The notes beneath the pieces are model-generated. The model did no database searches and had not been told where the DNA came from. It was given only the letters and a program-made list of their open reading frames with translations. A stretch of DNA of 64,000 nt, taken from assembly GCA_014898415.1 (NCBI GenBank), contig RCTD01000023.1, forward strand, positions 496,001 through 560,000, given 5' to 3'. The DNA is from Stromatinia cepivora. Its lineage: Eukaryota > Ascomycota > Leotiomycetes > Helotiales > Sclerotiniaceae. Shown here piece after piece: positions 25,784-36,869 of this stretch (position 1 is the first letter of the stretch; each line of letters begins with the position of its first letter). Made by a program: the position numbers and the translations under genes.

Positions 25784-26754
25784 ATGGGTGGAACGCGGAG
25801 ATAGTGGAGAGAGTTGAATTGTGGGTTCGGCAGTAAAGGGATTATACTTTGTGAAGTTCTGATATATGAACCATTTCTTTTTTGTTCAATTTATTACAAG
25901 ATTGTATACTGAATTGAAAGTAGCAGAGCTGAAAGAAAACTTACTCCTAGAGGTAACGTCAGCATTTTGCTAACGGCCAATTAGGATGAGGTTTATGGTT
26001 ACACAATTCTGATATGGCTGGTTTTAGGTTTCATCCTTTGAATCCATCAGATATCACTCATTTATTTCAGTCTTCTTTCCTTCGATTTTGTCTAATTTTT
26101 CTTTGGTTTCTCGCTTTCGCTTTCGCTCTTGTTCACAAGGTTTTGTTTCGTACGCTCGTCGCTGATGAGATGGCGTTTTCTCGCGACGGCATAGCATTTT
26201 GAGTTCATTAGAGAACCATTCAGTTGTCTTTTAATTCATTCCTTTAATCTTATGTAGATTCAAACTAAGTTTCTCGCTTTCGTTCATGAGATTTGTGCTA
26301 ATGGCTGACTAGAGTGCGTCTCCTTCGAGCGGCATAGCATCATTGGTAGTCGGTTGATTCGCAGCGAGACATGTAGGGATGATCGGGAGAGGAATGAGAA
26401 GGATTGATCACCTATACATCGGTGCCGTTAGCGACTGAAGAAATATTTCAGTCATGGTTACAGATTCATCGAATCTTCACATACGGTGTCTGGTCCGGTA
26501 TCTATATATTTCAAGTCTTTTTTTCCCTTCCAAAGTCAAATGCTCTCATCACTTCATCATAGTTTTCATTGCAATTCAATTATCATTCTCATTTCCCCAC
26601 TTAAAGCACTCCTCAAAATTTCACACACACCTCATTTCAATACTCATATCTCGATTCGACCAATCCTTACCTCGATTTCTCCACCTCTTTCATACACAAT
26701 TCAAGTCAACAATACCTCCATCCAATTACAAAGCCCTCCAACCAAATCATCATA
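25784..26754. promoter_or_regulatory. Upstream region of the small secreted-protein gene
   Basis: The proximal part is CT-rich, then C/A-rich up to the ATG, a common fungal leader style. A TATA-like CTATATATT lies at 26502-26510, about 250 bp before the start. The distal half shows nothing recognisable. Confidence 0.45.
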
Positions 26755-27306
26755 ATGCACTTCACCAAGATCTCCGGCGCAACGGCTGTCTTCCTCATCT
26801 CCATGATTTCTGCTTCCCCAATCCAGTTCTCCGACATTTCTTTCGCCACGCGTGATCACCTTCGTCCAACTGCTACCTTTGTTCCCATGGATTCCGCAGC
26901 TGATAAATCCCATCCCACAACCATGGAACCTCATCCAACCGCATTCAGCGCCTCTGATCCTGAATTCACCGCTCTTCCCAGCGGCGGGTTCCAGAACGCT
27001 CCTCACCATTTTTTCCCCTTTAGTTCGAGCAGCACCAATATCAACACCGCTAATCTCCCCACCGCTACCCCAGCCGTAACTGATGATGATTCAGAAGAAA
27101 CAAGTGAAATGCAAACTCGCGCCACGAAAGGAGGAAATAAGACATCTGGAAGCGGAACCAGTAATGCTGGAGGTGGAGGAGCTAAAAAACGTAATGCTAG
27201 TGCGAATAGCGGAGGAAGTTCTGCTAAGGGAAGCAGTTCTGGTAATGGAAACGGGAGTTCAGGTGGATCAGCTGATGAAGGGGTGCGAAGAAAGAGAGGG
27301 CTATGA
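26755..27306 (+). CDS. Small secreted Gly/Ser-rich protein
   Basis: A single-exon frame of 183 residues with a signal peptide (MHFTKISGATAVFLISMISA, cleavage likely near residue 20). A Pro/Thr/His-rich middle follows, then a Gly/Ser/Asn-rich C-terminal third with basic sites (AKKR, RRKR) that could be Kex2-like cleavage points. There are no cysteine pairs. No family is recognised; it is probably a cell-wall-associated or secreted protein. The stop at 27304 is doubtful: another frame beginning near 27290 keeps the same Gly/Ser/Lys composition until TAG at 27363, and one extra G in the GGGG run near 27280 would join the two. I report the frame as it stands. Confidence 0.65.
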   Translation: MHFTKISGATAVFLISMISASPIQFSDISFATRDHLRPTATFVPMDSAADKSHPTTMEPHPTAFSASDPEFTALPSGGFQNAPHHFFPFSSSSTNINTANLPTATPAVTDDDSEETSEMQTRATKGGNKTSGSGTSNAGGGGAKKRNASANSGGSSAKGSSSGNGNGSSGGSADEGVRRKRGL

Positions 27307-28122
27307 AGGACGGTGGCAAGAATATGGAGAATGGATCTGGTAGCGCGGGGGCCGGGGGAGTGTAGATGGGTGTCTTGTGTAGTTAAACTGGAACGAAGAA
27401 GTCCGAGGGGATTGTGATGGGGATTTTGTATTCTTTAAGCTGTATCATTAATTGTTTTGTTGCTTTTTGATTGCTGGAATGGCATTGCGTTGTTTTATAA
27501 TTTTCGGCGAGATAGAAAGATAGAAGCGGCCAAAAAATTAAAAATAGTGGTTCTTGTGGAAAAATATTCAAACATATATCCTATTTTGCAAAAGAGATTG
27601 TTTCGGTCTGTTTATAATCCAGAGAAGTGCTCAGACATATTTTCGAATTAATGTCTAGATGATAACAAAGAGTTACTTTCTACAATTCAATATCTATAAT
27701 TAAGACTTTACAAGCGCACACTAGCTAGCTATATTCTAGTAAAAATTTACAAGAAGACCTGATGAATAAGAAAAATTTAATAGATGCCTAGAGTTACCCT
27801 TTACTAACTCAGAGCAATCATCTGAGATGAAAGCAATAGCCCAGACCAAAGATTTGTAATCTCACATGGCTCGCTACCAATTCAATGCACAAGCCACCTA
27901 CTGTTGGGCTTCCTGATTTTCCTTCTCTGTATCGAAATGCTGATCTTTGATTTCAACATACGGCCTCATGTGCTGCGGACGATATGTAGTAGTTTTTAAG
28001 AACACAACGCGAGAGAAGGGGAAAAAGTAAGGAATCCCAAAGGAGTAGACATCCAGCCATCATGTACTTCCAATACAAATCTCGTGACCGAGAAGTCACA
28101 GTACATATACTGCGAATCTGAA
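27307..28122. other. Gene-free spacer
   Basis: Probable 3' region of the secreted-protein gene followed by AT-rich sequence. No gene is recognised. Confidence 0.45.
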
Positions 28123-28130
28123 CTTATATC

Positions 28131-28643
28131 TAGGCTGCGCAAAAATTATCTGTACCCATAGGTTATCCGCGGATAATCCGCCCTATGGGTACTTATCAAA
28201 AATCCTACTTGCCCTACGGGTTATTTATCCAGATTTAAAATTACCCGTTCCGTTACAGATAATCCACGGATTATCTGCGGGTAACCCGCGGATATACGGG
28301 TAATTTGCAAATAATCCGTGGGTATATGGGTTATTTATAGATAATCTACGGATTATTTATGGATTATCCATTTTTCGCTTAAATTTGAAGCTATTCTCAG
28401 ATCATTTTATAGCCCAAAAGTGATCCAAGTTTAGATTTATATTAATTTTTATACTAATTATAAAATTATATTAGTTTTATGAAATATTATATAATATATG
28501 GGTAGGTGGGTATCCGTGGATAATCTGTATCCACTCCGTGGGTTACCCATCCAGATTTTGAATTACCCGCCTTGCCTAATGGGTACCCACGGATTATCTG
28601 TCAAGGCCATTATCCGCCCCGCGGGTACCCGTTGCGCAGCCTA
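28131..28643. mobile_element. hAT-like MITE with perfect 12-bp ends
   Basis: A 513-bp non-coding element. Its ends are the perfect 12-bp inverted repeat TAGGCTGCGCAA / TTGCGCAGCCTA. It is flanked by an exact 8-bp duplication CTTATATC at 28123-28130 and 28644-28651. An 8-bp duplication with ends starting TAGG fits the hAT superfamily. The interior is unusual: it is built of many variants of GGATAATCCG and GGGTTATCCGCGGATAATCC in both directions, so much of one strand can fold on itself. No transposase frame is present. Confidence 0.88.
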
Positions 28644-28651
28644 CTTATATC

Positions 28652-29456
28652 CATAGTAACATACTAAATCCCCTTTGTGAAAGATCCATATAGTATATTC
28701 TGCATGTAAGAGCTGACATTCATCCGTGCCGATTTATAGTTGTCGGTAATTTCCTACGATATTCTTCCTCCAAAGCAGAAATTAACTAAGGAGATACTTT
28801 CCTCGTTGTTAGCTTTGAAATTTTGTTTTGGGTTAATTTAGCATAGTAAAATGATTTTAGTATTCTATGGTTAATCTGTTTCGAAACCTGGGGAAAAGTA
28901 TGCTTGAGATGAAGAGGAAGATATTGCATGATTTGGGAACGGAAATTCTAATACTGGGTAATGTATTACAGTGCTCCGCATAATGAATGAAGTGTGGGAA
29001 AGACGATAACTTTGTAAGCTGGTAAACATATTGTCGTGTTTCGTCACGATAAACTATAGCGCTGATCGGCCTTTGAGTACATAGCGCAAAGGGTGGTAAT
29101 TCAATGGGCTAGCGTTCGCTAGACGGGTTAAGAAATCTGTCAGAATTAGTCTAGACATTAGTCCTATAGAAGATGGCGTCATAGGGTGGATTATTCAAGA
29201 GGTTAGATAGATGGTGTGTGTACTAAAGTATGGGGTAGTGTGGGATTAGGGCTAAGCGAGTGAAGGGGCTAGGACTAGCTCAAAATTAGTTTTAGGGTTA
29301 TACATCTGCAACGGCGAACCTTCATCACGTCAGAACTCAAGCTGTATATATGTCAAGGGAAAAGGTTAAAATGGCTGGAGACTTGGTTGTATTGTATATG
29401 GTTACATGATATCTCAACATGACAATTTTCCCCATATCCATGCAACAACAATACAC
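28652..29456. other. Gene-free spacer
   Basis: AT-rich sequence between the hAT-like MITE and the 90-residue gene. Nothing recognisable apart from the expected 3' UTR of that gene. Confidence 0.45.
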
Positions 29457-29783
29457 CTAAGAATCCGGCTCCGAGGTGAGAAGCAAATCGTGGTACATCT
29501 CCGCACGTTGTTCCTTGGTAAGAGCCGCATAATATGCAGCTGAAGGAACAACGTTGTCCCGGGCCACGATTCTTTCCTGAGCCGCCATAAAGTCAGCATC
29601 CCTTTCGAAGAGCGGTAACTCCGCAAAAGCGACCTGGTTCATTCGGGCCTCCAACTTCTTTGCCTCTCCTATATGAACGTTAGTATTGAGCGAGTGATAA
29701 GATATGTCTGAGAGAAACTTACTCCTCTTCTCATCGTCCATCAGCTTAGCAAACACCCTTCTACGTTCTTCGGTAGTAAACAT
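29457..29783 (-). CDS. Small conserved-looking protein, 90 residues
   Basis: Two exons (29783-29723 and 29668-29457) around a 54-nt intron with GTAAGT donor, ATACTAACG branch sequence and ATAG acceptor; this near-ideal intron is the main reason to call a gene. The product begins MFTTEERRRVFAKLMDDEKR, is highly charged and helical in character, contains LTKEQRAEMYHDLLLTSEPD near the end, and has no signal peptide or membrane segment. The family is not recognised, and function cannot be stated. Confidence 0.6.
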   Translation of the reverse strand: MFTTEERRRVFAKLMDDEKRSKFLSDISYHSLNTNVHIGEAKKLEARMNQVAFAELPLFERDADFMAAQERIVARDNVVPSAAYYAALTKEQRAEMYHDLLLTSEPDS

Positions 29784-30668
29784 GTTTGAAGAGTTTTTTT
29801 TGTCTTGGTTGGAATTTCAGTTGGCTGTTTGGTTGTTCGGTTTAGGTTGTTTGAAATCCGCTGAAGAGAAAAATTTACAGCAAGACGGGGAAGGAAGGCT
29901 TCTTTTAAGTACGCAGAAGGTCACTAAGTCGGTTTTCATTTGGACCAAGAATCACTTAGAGGCTATTTCTATTTGAACTGGACTCAAAAGCCGCAGCTGC
30001 ACGTGTGTTCTAGTTTTCTATAGCGTTAGGATAGGAGAAGACACATACTGCTCAATATCGCGTAGATTGGGGGCGAAGGAAAGGGCTATGGGGTTAGTTG
30101 GGGGGAGGCTCCTTTGCCAAACTCTATTTCATTTTTTGCGTGAAGCTAGGATACATGCGAACGCTTTATGTCACTGCAATTTCATCATTCGATGACAAAT
30201 TTCGCCTGCCCCGTTTATGGCGAGATGATAATATACATGCAAGAATAAAATTGTGTTAGCTCGTACAAGTGACGCAAAGTGGATTCCATCCGGTTGTATT
30301 AGCCACATGAATTTTCAAATCCCGTGAAACACTTGAGGCTATCTCTAGTACCGATCATTGTTGAATACTCAGAGCCATGTGAACATTTACAACCAATTAG
30401 ATATTCAACAAAGGGCCACTCACCCCTTCCATAAAATTGTTTCATTTTGCTAACCTGATCTATTTGAGAATTAAAAGTAACCTGAACCTTCAAAATTAAA
30501 TTTACATCTATGATCTATTTCATGAAAGCTACTCCCTTTCAGCAAACGGAGCTTTCCCCTCCGCTTCCCCGTCTTATTCCATTTCTTAAAATATTTCCCC
30601 AAAAAGAAGCAGCTCTTTCCATAGAGCTCCTTCGAAAAAGCAAAAGATATGAAATGTGCAAAAGTAAT
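29784..30668. other. Gene-free spacer
   Basis: Upstream region of the 90-residue gene and downstream flank of the first tRNA gene. No other feature seen. Confidence 0.45.
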
Positions 30669-30792
30669 TCCGAATCCAGGAGTCGAACCTGGGGCTGCCC
30701 GAAATTGTCCATTGCTCGGCATCTTAGAATACAACGAAATATCGAGCATCGGACATGAAGTCGAGTCGTGTTAACCACTGCACTAATTCGGA
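30669..30792 (-). tRNA. tRNA-Glu(UUC)-like gene with intron, copy 1
   Basis: The 124-nt minus-strand gene starts TCCGAATTAGTGCAGTGG, pairs with the 3' end ATTCGGA, and has a T arm CCAGG-TTCGACT-CCTGG. The 5' half reaches an anticodon loop ACTTCA (anticodon UUC), followed by an intron of about 53 nt whose ends can pair (TGTCC with GGACA), giving a bulge-helix-bulge shape. Two points weaken it: position 33 is C instead of the near-invariant U, and the anticodon stem has a mismatch at 27-43. It may be a real but diverged gene or a decaying copy. Confidence 0.65.
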
Positions 30793-32790
30793 TTTTGTTG
30801 TAGAGAGTGTAATGAGTTAATTAGAAATATATCTATTCAAATGAAATTCTATAGCTGATTAAGTCGAACGATCTAGTATCGATTTTGAATTTTTAGGGGC
30901 ATTTCTTCTCCATCACGAGGCTACTTTCGCAGTTGGTTGGACTTTACATTTATGGAGAGACTGTTTGTTGAGACGTATTAGGGAGCTGGAATGATTACAT
31001 TGTAGAATACTCAAGTGATGAATGTATTTTTTAACATACATGCTAGAATCTCAACATAATTGATTCATAAATATCCTGGGGATGAAGGTTGAGAATGCAA
31101 ACATAAATAGCTAAACTATACCAAGTTAAAATACTGAATAATACTTGAAGGCGGTGGGTAAAGAATGGAAGTATGAAGGATGCTAGCTAAACACAAATAG
31201 CACCTTCCCTGTACAGAAAAAGAAGGTATCCTCGAAGTTATCAATGACAGAATTCTATTCTACCATGAATAATATTGATTATCCGTTTCATGGTTACTAA
31301 AATCAGATTGATCAAATGATATATCATTTGATTCATGATTAAACTCACATGTTCGCCACTTTCGAAAGCATCAAAACTTAGCAAACATCTAGAGTTGGTT
31401 AGACATTGAACCCTGCTAGACCACTCTAAAAAGTGGCAAGATCTCTTCAAATAGAAAAGATGAGTAAAGCAAAAAGTTGGGAAACCACCATCCCCTTAAT
31501 TCCAAGGAAACCACAAGCTAACCATTACGGCCAGCTTTCCACCACCTTAATTCTCTTGAATGTTGTACCATACAACCTTATTACTCAATATACCCCATCT
31601 TTCAATAATTGTCTCTCGTACTTCCCAATATCCTTTCTGAATCATACGACCAAAATCTCCAATAAAAGACATTCCGTCGTGAGCTATACCGGCGATTTGA
31701 GAGATATCAGGCACTAGAAACTACATGGTAGAATGACTGATCGTATGGCATGGATGATATACAAATTGGGCAGGTACACATGAATTAGGCAAATTCAAGC
31801 AGGCGCACATCAAAAGCATACATCAGGCAGGCACGTATCAGTTGTAGACAGATAGTAGTTACGAAGAGATTATGAGATGATAGCCATTACAATTGTAAGA
31901 TCTTATTATATACAATTAATGAGCACCTGATACCGAATTAATATTAAGCCCTTAAACTACACAATACTTTCCATACATCACCAGCTTTTCGTGTCCGATC
32001 AAAATTTCATCATGGCATAGCAATAAAAAGATTATGATCCTGTTTTTTTTTACGCTCTTCGATGAAATTTGGGCGAAAGATAGGTATTAATTTTCAATAG
32101 AGCCCTATAATTCTCTCCCATATCACTGGCTAAAAATTCGCCTCGTGAAGTTTGTAATAAAAATGATCTTCATTGAGCCAGAAGAAGGACAAGATGAACA
32201 AGAGCCCTGGAGAAAATTCGGGTCTTTGGAGCAGGGAATTATAACCATAGCAGGGGAATAGCTTTTATCGGGGCAATCTAACCTTGATTTGAGTATATTA
32301 GTGTAGAGAGGGTTTCCCAAGTGCCTGTAACTTACATAGTGGAGTACCACAATCGATAAAATTCATCATCTCACTGAATATTGTCAATGACAGCCAACCA
32401 TTTCGTATATTGGTACTAGAACCTCGAAAAGGCAACAGAAAAATTGAGCACGCTCTCCGATAAGTAAATCGTGTACATACTGCAGCTTCATTTCTGAAAT
32501 CGGAGATTCGAATGCCGAATTTCCAGCCTGTTTGGTTGGATAGATGCCATGTTAGGGTTGCCAAGAACCGCAGCGCTAATAGGGGGCTCGGTAAAAAAAA
32601 ACCACACTTGTCTAACTGAATTAGGCGAAGAATCTGGGGTAGCCTGTTTATTAGAGCCTCCAGCTATTGATAACTCCGTAAAAAAAGAGTAGTCGTGTAT
32701 GAGTATATGCTCACTTTGCAGAAATTTTGTATTTATGCTTCAAAAATAATCAGCTTCCTTCATAGAAGCATTAAAAAGATAGACAAAAAT
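30793..32790. other. Gene-free spacer between the two tRNA genes
   Basis: About 2 kb with only short frames lacking family features. A weak GCAGGC-containing repetition lies at 31768-31850. I see no gene. Confidence 0.45.
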
Positions 32791-32911
32791 TCCGAATCCA
32801 GGAGTCGAACCTGGGGCTACTCAATATAAAGCTTGGGCGTCTGAACCCCCTGAATCTCAAGACACCTCAGCTTTATGAAACTGAGTTATGTTACCACTAC
32901 ACTAATTCGGA
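32791..32911 (-). tRNA. tRNA-Glu(UUC) gene with 51-nt intron, copy 2
   Basis: A 121-nt minus-strand gene. The acceptor stem TCCGAAT/ATTCGGA is perfect, the D arm is GTGTAGTGGTAACAT, and the anticodon stem ACTCA/TGAGT encloses a loop with U33 and anticodon UUC. The T arm CCAGG-TTCGACT-CCTGG is identical to copy 1. The intron lies after position 37, the usual eukaryotic site, at about 32825-32875. Its ends TAAAGCT and AGCTTTA pair perfectly, as expected for a splicing bulge-helix-bulge. The mature length is about 70 nt plus discriminator and CCA. Confidence 0.82.
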
Positions 32912-34511
32912 TATGTTTTATGGGGGTATCTACACTACTCAGGTATATATAGAATAAAATCGCCATATTTCGACCGAGAGATCTCGTATGATGAACTCAT
33001 ATCCGATATCCCGAGGTAGACTAAGTTCATTGAACAACAGGAGTACCGTGCACAGTTTCTTGATCATAATATGTACTTCGGAAATAGAAAGAGAAATGTG
33101 TTCTTCCATTTTTTGTTTGCTAATGCCCAATGTACCTGTCTTCCTCAAATATTTTTTTGATTTCCCATGAATGCACTTGCCGTGTCTGTCAGTATCTCTC
33201 GAGATGAGACTGGTACATGGTCATTAAATGTATGTCTAAATGACAAATCCTATCATCACGTACTTGGATTTGGATCATATTACAGACATTCGGCATCAAA
33301 TGACAATTTAATACATGTGGCATATCTCAACAAATGAAGCCTCTTCATTTCTTTGCTTCCTGCTAGAAATCTAAAGATAACAATAAAATAATAAAATTCC
33401 GAAATAAGCCCAACATCATCTCTTAGGTAAATGTGATGATTCCTATGTGTGTGTGACCATCTAACACATACAAAGTGGAATCTTATCTCAAAACTAGCAG
33501 GAGACCAAACGTGAAAACCGTCGAGAATCACGCCCATCATCACTCACGATATAACCAAGATTATCGTATTGAACTTGGAATAGAATTCTATGGCGCCAGG
33601 TCTCTTTAACGGTTGGGTTACGGCAGAAATATTTCGATACCCATGTTTCTGCGTCCTCGGATCTGGCAATGAGAGATCCTCATTCCATCCTAACAACTAT
33701 AGATGGTTGTCTATCCCTTTCTGCAGAGATATATCTATCGCCTCTTGTACCAGGGTTTTGGTTGATACTCTGCGAAAGAATCTATGTTGCTAGCCCTGCT
33801 GCCTCGGGCGCCGGTGAACACCAGATAACGCGGTGGTTACAATCAACGTTATTGAGAACATACTTCCCAATTCTGGCATCAATATCGAGGATTACGATAG
33901 ACGACCATTCCACTGTGTTGACCAGGTATTATCCTGGATAATGTTTCCGTGGCATCTGTGTGGTTGGAAATTTTACGACTGATTTCTGTCTGTGTGATGA
34001 GGACTCAGCCGTATTAGGTTTCGAGAAGTTAGGAATTTTGCTCGCCCTTCTAAATCAATGACTTCTATGACCATAGAAACACATGCAACATTCTCACCGA
34101 GTTCTAAAGCGAAGGAAGACTATTCGACTTCTCCACTCGTTAAAATCCAGCATAAAAACTTCTTAGAACACGAAAAGCCGATTTCCTATTCTTGTCATTC
34201 TCTTGCAAATCACTTCCCGGCATCGTGACTTTCCGAAACCCATGTCATTTCTTAAGATGTTGAATATATACGTCCCAACACTGTGCAAATCAGAAGGCGA
34301 AAAAGCCCGGATATATATATCGCAAAATCACTACTCCCTCCTTCAACGAAAGGACTCATCATCAGGTGTGGACGGAAAATATTTGAATAAACACGTTCCG
34401 TCTTGGGGACTGCTGTTCACGAGGACGGTTACAACAAGAAATTGTCAGAAGACATGGCCAGACTAGCGCTCCATGTCATCAGCAAGATTTTTTTCGATAA
34501 GAGAATGACTT

Positions 34512-34572
34512 GGTAAGATGGTGGAATGAAGCGGTAAGGCGCTGATTTTAGGACATACATTCGCGTACGTCC
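34512..34572 (+). pseudogene. tRNA-Leu-like fragment
   Basis: The sequence GCGGTAAGGCGCTGATTTTA followed by GG resembles the D-arm to anticodon part of tRNA-Leu (anticodon UAG). It is followed by a hairpin GGACATAC..GTACGTCC where the variable arm would be. No T arm or matching acceptor 3' side follows, so it cannot be a working tRNA as written. It could be a decayed gene or a chance match. Confidence 0.3.
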
Positions 34573-34642
34573 ATTTTCATAATTTCTATTTCAGAAGGGA
34601 ATAAATAGTTCAAAGTAAACCCAGAGCAGTGGTTATCTTCTT

Positions 34643-34711
34643 CTACTTTCCTTCTTTTACTTTCCTTCTTTTACTTTCCTTCTTTTACTTTCCTTCTTTT
34701 ACTTTCCTTCT
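34643..34711. repeat. 15-bp tandem repeat
   Basis: About 4.6 copies of the unit TACTTTCCTTCTTTT, essentially perfect, so recently expanded or slippage-maintained. It is pyrimidine-rich on the plus strand. Confidence 0.92.
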
Positions 34712-36869
34712 AGCCACTTTACATAAATAGCAACCGAGAATAGGATAATCTTCCGCACTTGAAATTATCCTTCGACGAAGCTCCAAAGCATTTCAAATAC
34801 CTATGATATGGAATATGCATCACCGATTTCAAGTTAAGAAAAAGCACTGACACCTTTTTTTCATTAGAGATTGGAATTCCAATCTTTGGGTTAGTGTTGG
34901 CTTTCCATGAGTAGCTTTTTGAATAAGTTGGAATGATAGTATTGAATTTGTGAGGTGATGCAATCGTCAAATTGCGTTTCGCTTGTTTGATCACTATACA
35001 TTCCTAGCAAAACAAAGCTTGTTGTATGAGATGAGATGAGATGATGATCATTGTTCTGTAGCTTCTTTGCAAGAGCATCAGTTCGCTCGCTGCCACTTTT
35101 GAGGTGTATCCAGGTACGCAGTTGAGGGATATTTCAGCTCCTTTTCTCTTCTCATCAGTGTTTCGATTGCTTTGAGTGCTCTGATTTGATATGCTTGACT
35201 AGGATTATCAGAGGAAGTTTTCAAACGATATAATCCCGCTTAGTTATCAAAGTATATCATGAATATATGATACATCTCCTGGTTTTACAACCTAGCCGGC
35301 AAAATCTAACTTTTGTAAACCCTTCTAATTCGCCATTATAGACTAATGAGTTGATTTACTCCAATGTTGAATTTTCCTCGTCGATATATATACCGGGCCG
35401 TTAAATTGCAATCTCAGTATTGCTATCTCAACACTAATAGGGATCCAAATCCAACTTGCCCACAAGATTATCTCAGACTTGAAAGCCGGGAGCATCAGAG
35501 GCATCTCGTTTAGGAACGCAACGCGAACGTCCCGGCAACCCCTCGACTCTGCCATCACGCAGAATCAGAGTGTCTGCAAATTATCCCGATGATATTTCCG
35601 CACTTGCACTTATATACTAGTTTGTCACTCAGGCTTCTATGGAAGAATTCCCATTGATATCGCCTCCCAGACTCCAGAGATCTCAAAAACCATCGCCTTT
35701 CCACAATTTGCGGACTTCCCCAATGGTGTATAATACAAAAGCATCTCTTCCCCAGACAATCCAGCTAGCATTTTTCTACCGCCCTTATTTCGATCAAAAG
35801 TGTATTCCCTGCTCCACCTCCCATTTATCTTCCATCGCTGTTCTGTTACTTCTAAATCTTGATTTCAAATTTATCTTGTTCAGTTAATCCGGTACTTGAA
35901 GAATATCCTCAAGCCTCTCACTCCCATTCTCACTCCCAGCTCTCACTCATCCTCTCCCCTCCACTCCTATCCTCTCCTCTCCATTCCCACCCTCTCCTCT
36001 CCCCTCCACACCCACCTACTACCCCCAAGCCCCCCCATAATAATCCCCAATCATAACAAGCAACAAATTCTACTACTAATCCCACCACCCAAAAAATTAC
36101 ACCCACCCCCCAGAACATCACGCAAACATGACGTAGCTTCCGAGTTTCGAGTGTCTAGTTTCCTTCCCAACGCATCTCAGAATCGACTACTTACTCGAGT
36201 ATATCATCGAAATACTAGATGGGCATAATAACATAAATCCTCACAAAAATGCATAGGAAGCGTTTGAGATATTGTTGGGGTTCTTGGAGAGGGCTGCATG
36301 TAAATGTGGATTGGGATGAAGGGGTGGAAAAAACGAGTGTTGAATTGGAAAGTTCCTTGCCCATCCCCTGGAATATGTTAACTTCATTGTACTAGTACTA
36401 CTAGTACTACTCATTGGATATAGAAGTTACTATTGGCTATAGTAAAAAATCGATTTATATTTCGCTATCTACTATCCCGTGACATCCTATCATCTGCACC
36501 AACCATCCCACCCCCAAAGCATCCCAAAAATCAACTATCAACTGTCCCTACTATCCATTCTTATTCTTACCCCCCGTCCTCGATTCATAAACCGTAAGAG
36601 CCCTCGGGGTATTAAACACAGATGCTCCAAGCACGCAAGGTAAAGCAGTAAAGTAATATTCACGAATATGTCCTGGCGTACTCCATACATCCTCATAACG
36701 TGAAGATGTTTGTGAGATTCCCACTCACCCTAAAAAAAAGAATCAAAGGAAAAATGTGCGTTCGGATCAGGCTTTTCCATATTTTAGCAAAAATCCAGAT
36801 AAGATTCATAGAAATGACCCAAAAATGTAAGCATCAAATTGATATCGGTCCAACGTTATGTCCGCACAA

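Larger units (their letters stand above)
32912..36869. other. Gene-free region with simple repeats
   Basis: Nearly 4 kb without a convincing gene. It contains a tRNA-Leu-like fragment (34512-34572), a 15-bp tandem repeat (34643-34711) and a CT-rich tract (about 35920-36020). Open frames of 60-110 residues here are low-complexity or lack family features. Confidence 0.45.

Noticed and set aside
33590..33941. Overlapping frames (MAPGLFNGWVTAEIFRYP and MRDPHSILTTIDGCLSL)
   Set aside because: I looked for a decayed enzyme gene but could match no family, and no plausible intron joins the frames.
35896..36228. 110-residue frame rich in Ser/Pro/Leu
   Set aside because: It is the translation of a CT-rich tract; low complexity without a conserved segment.
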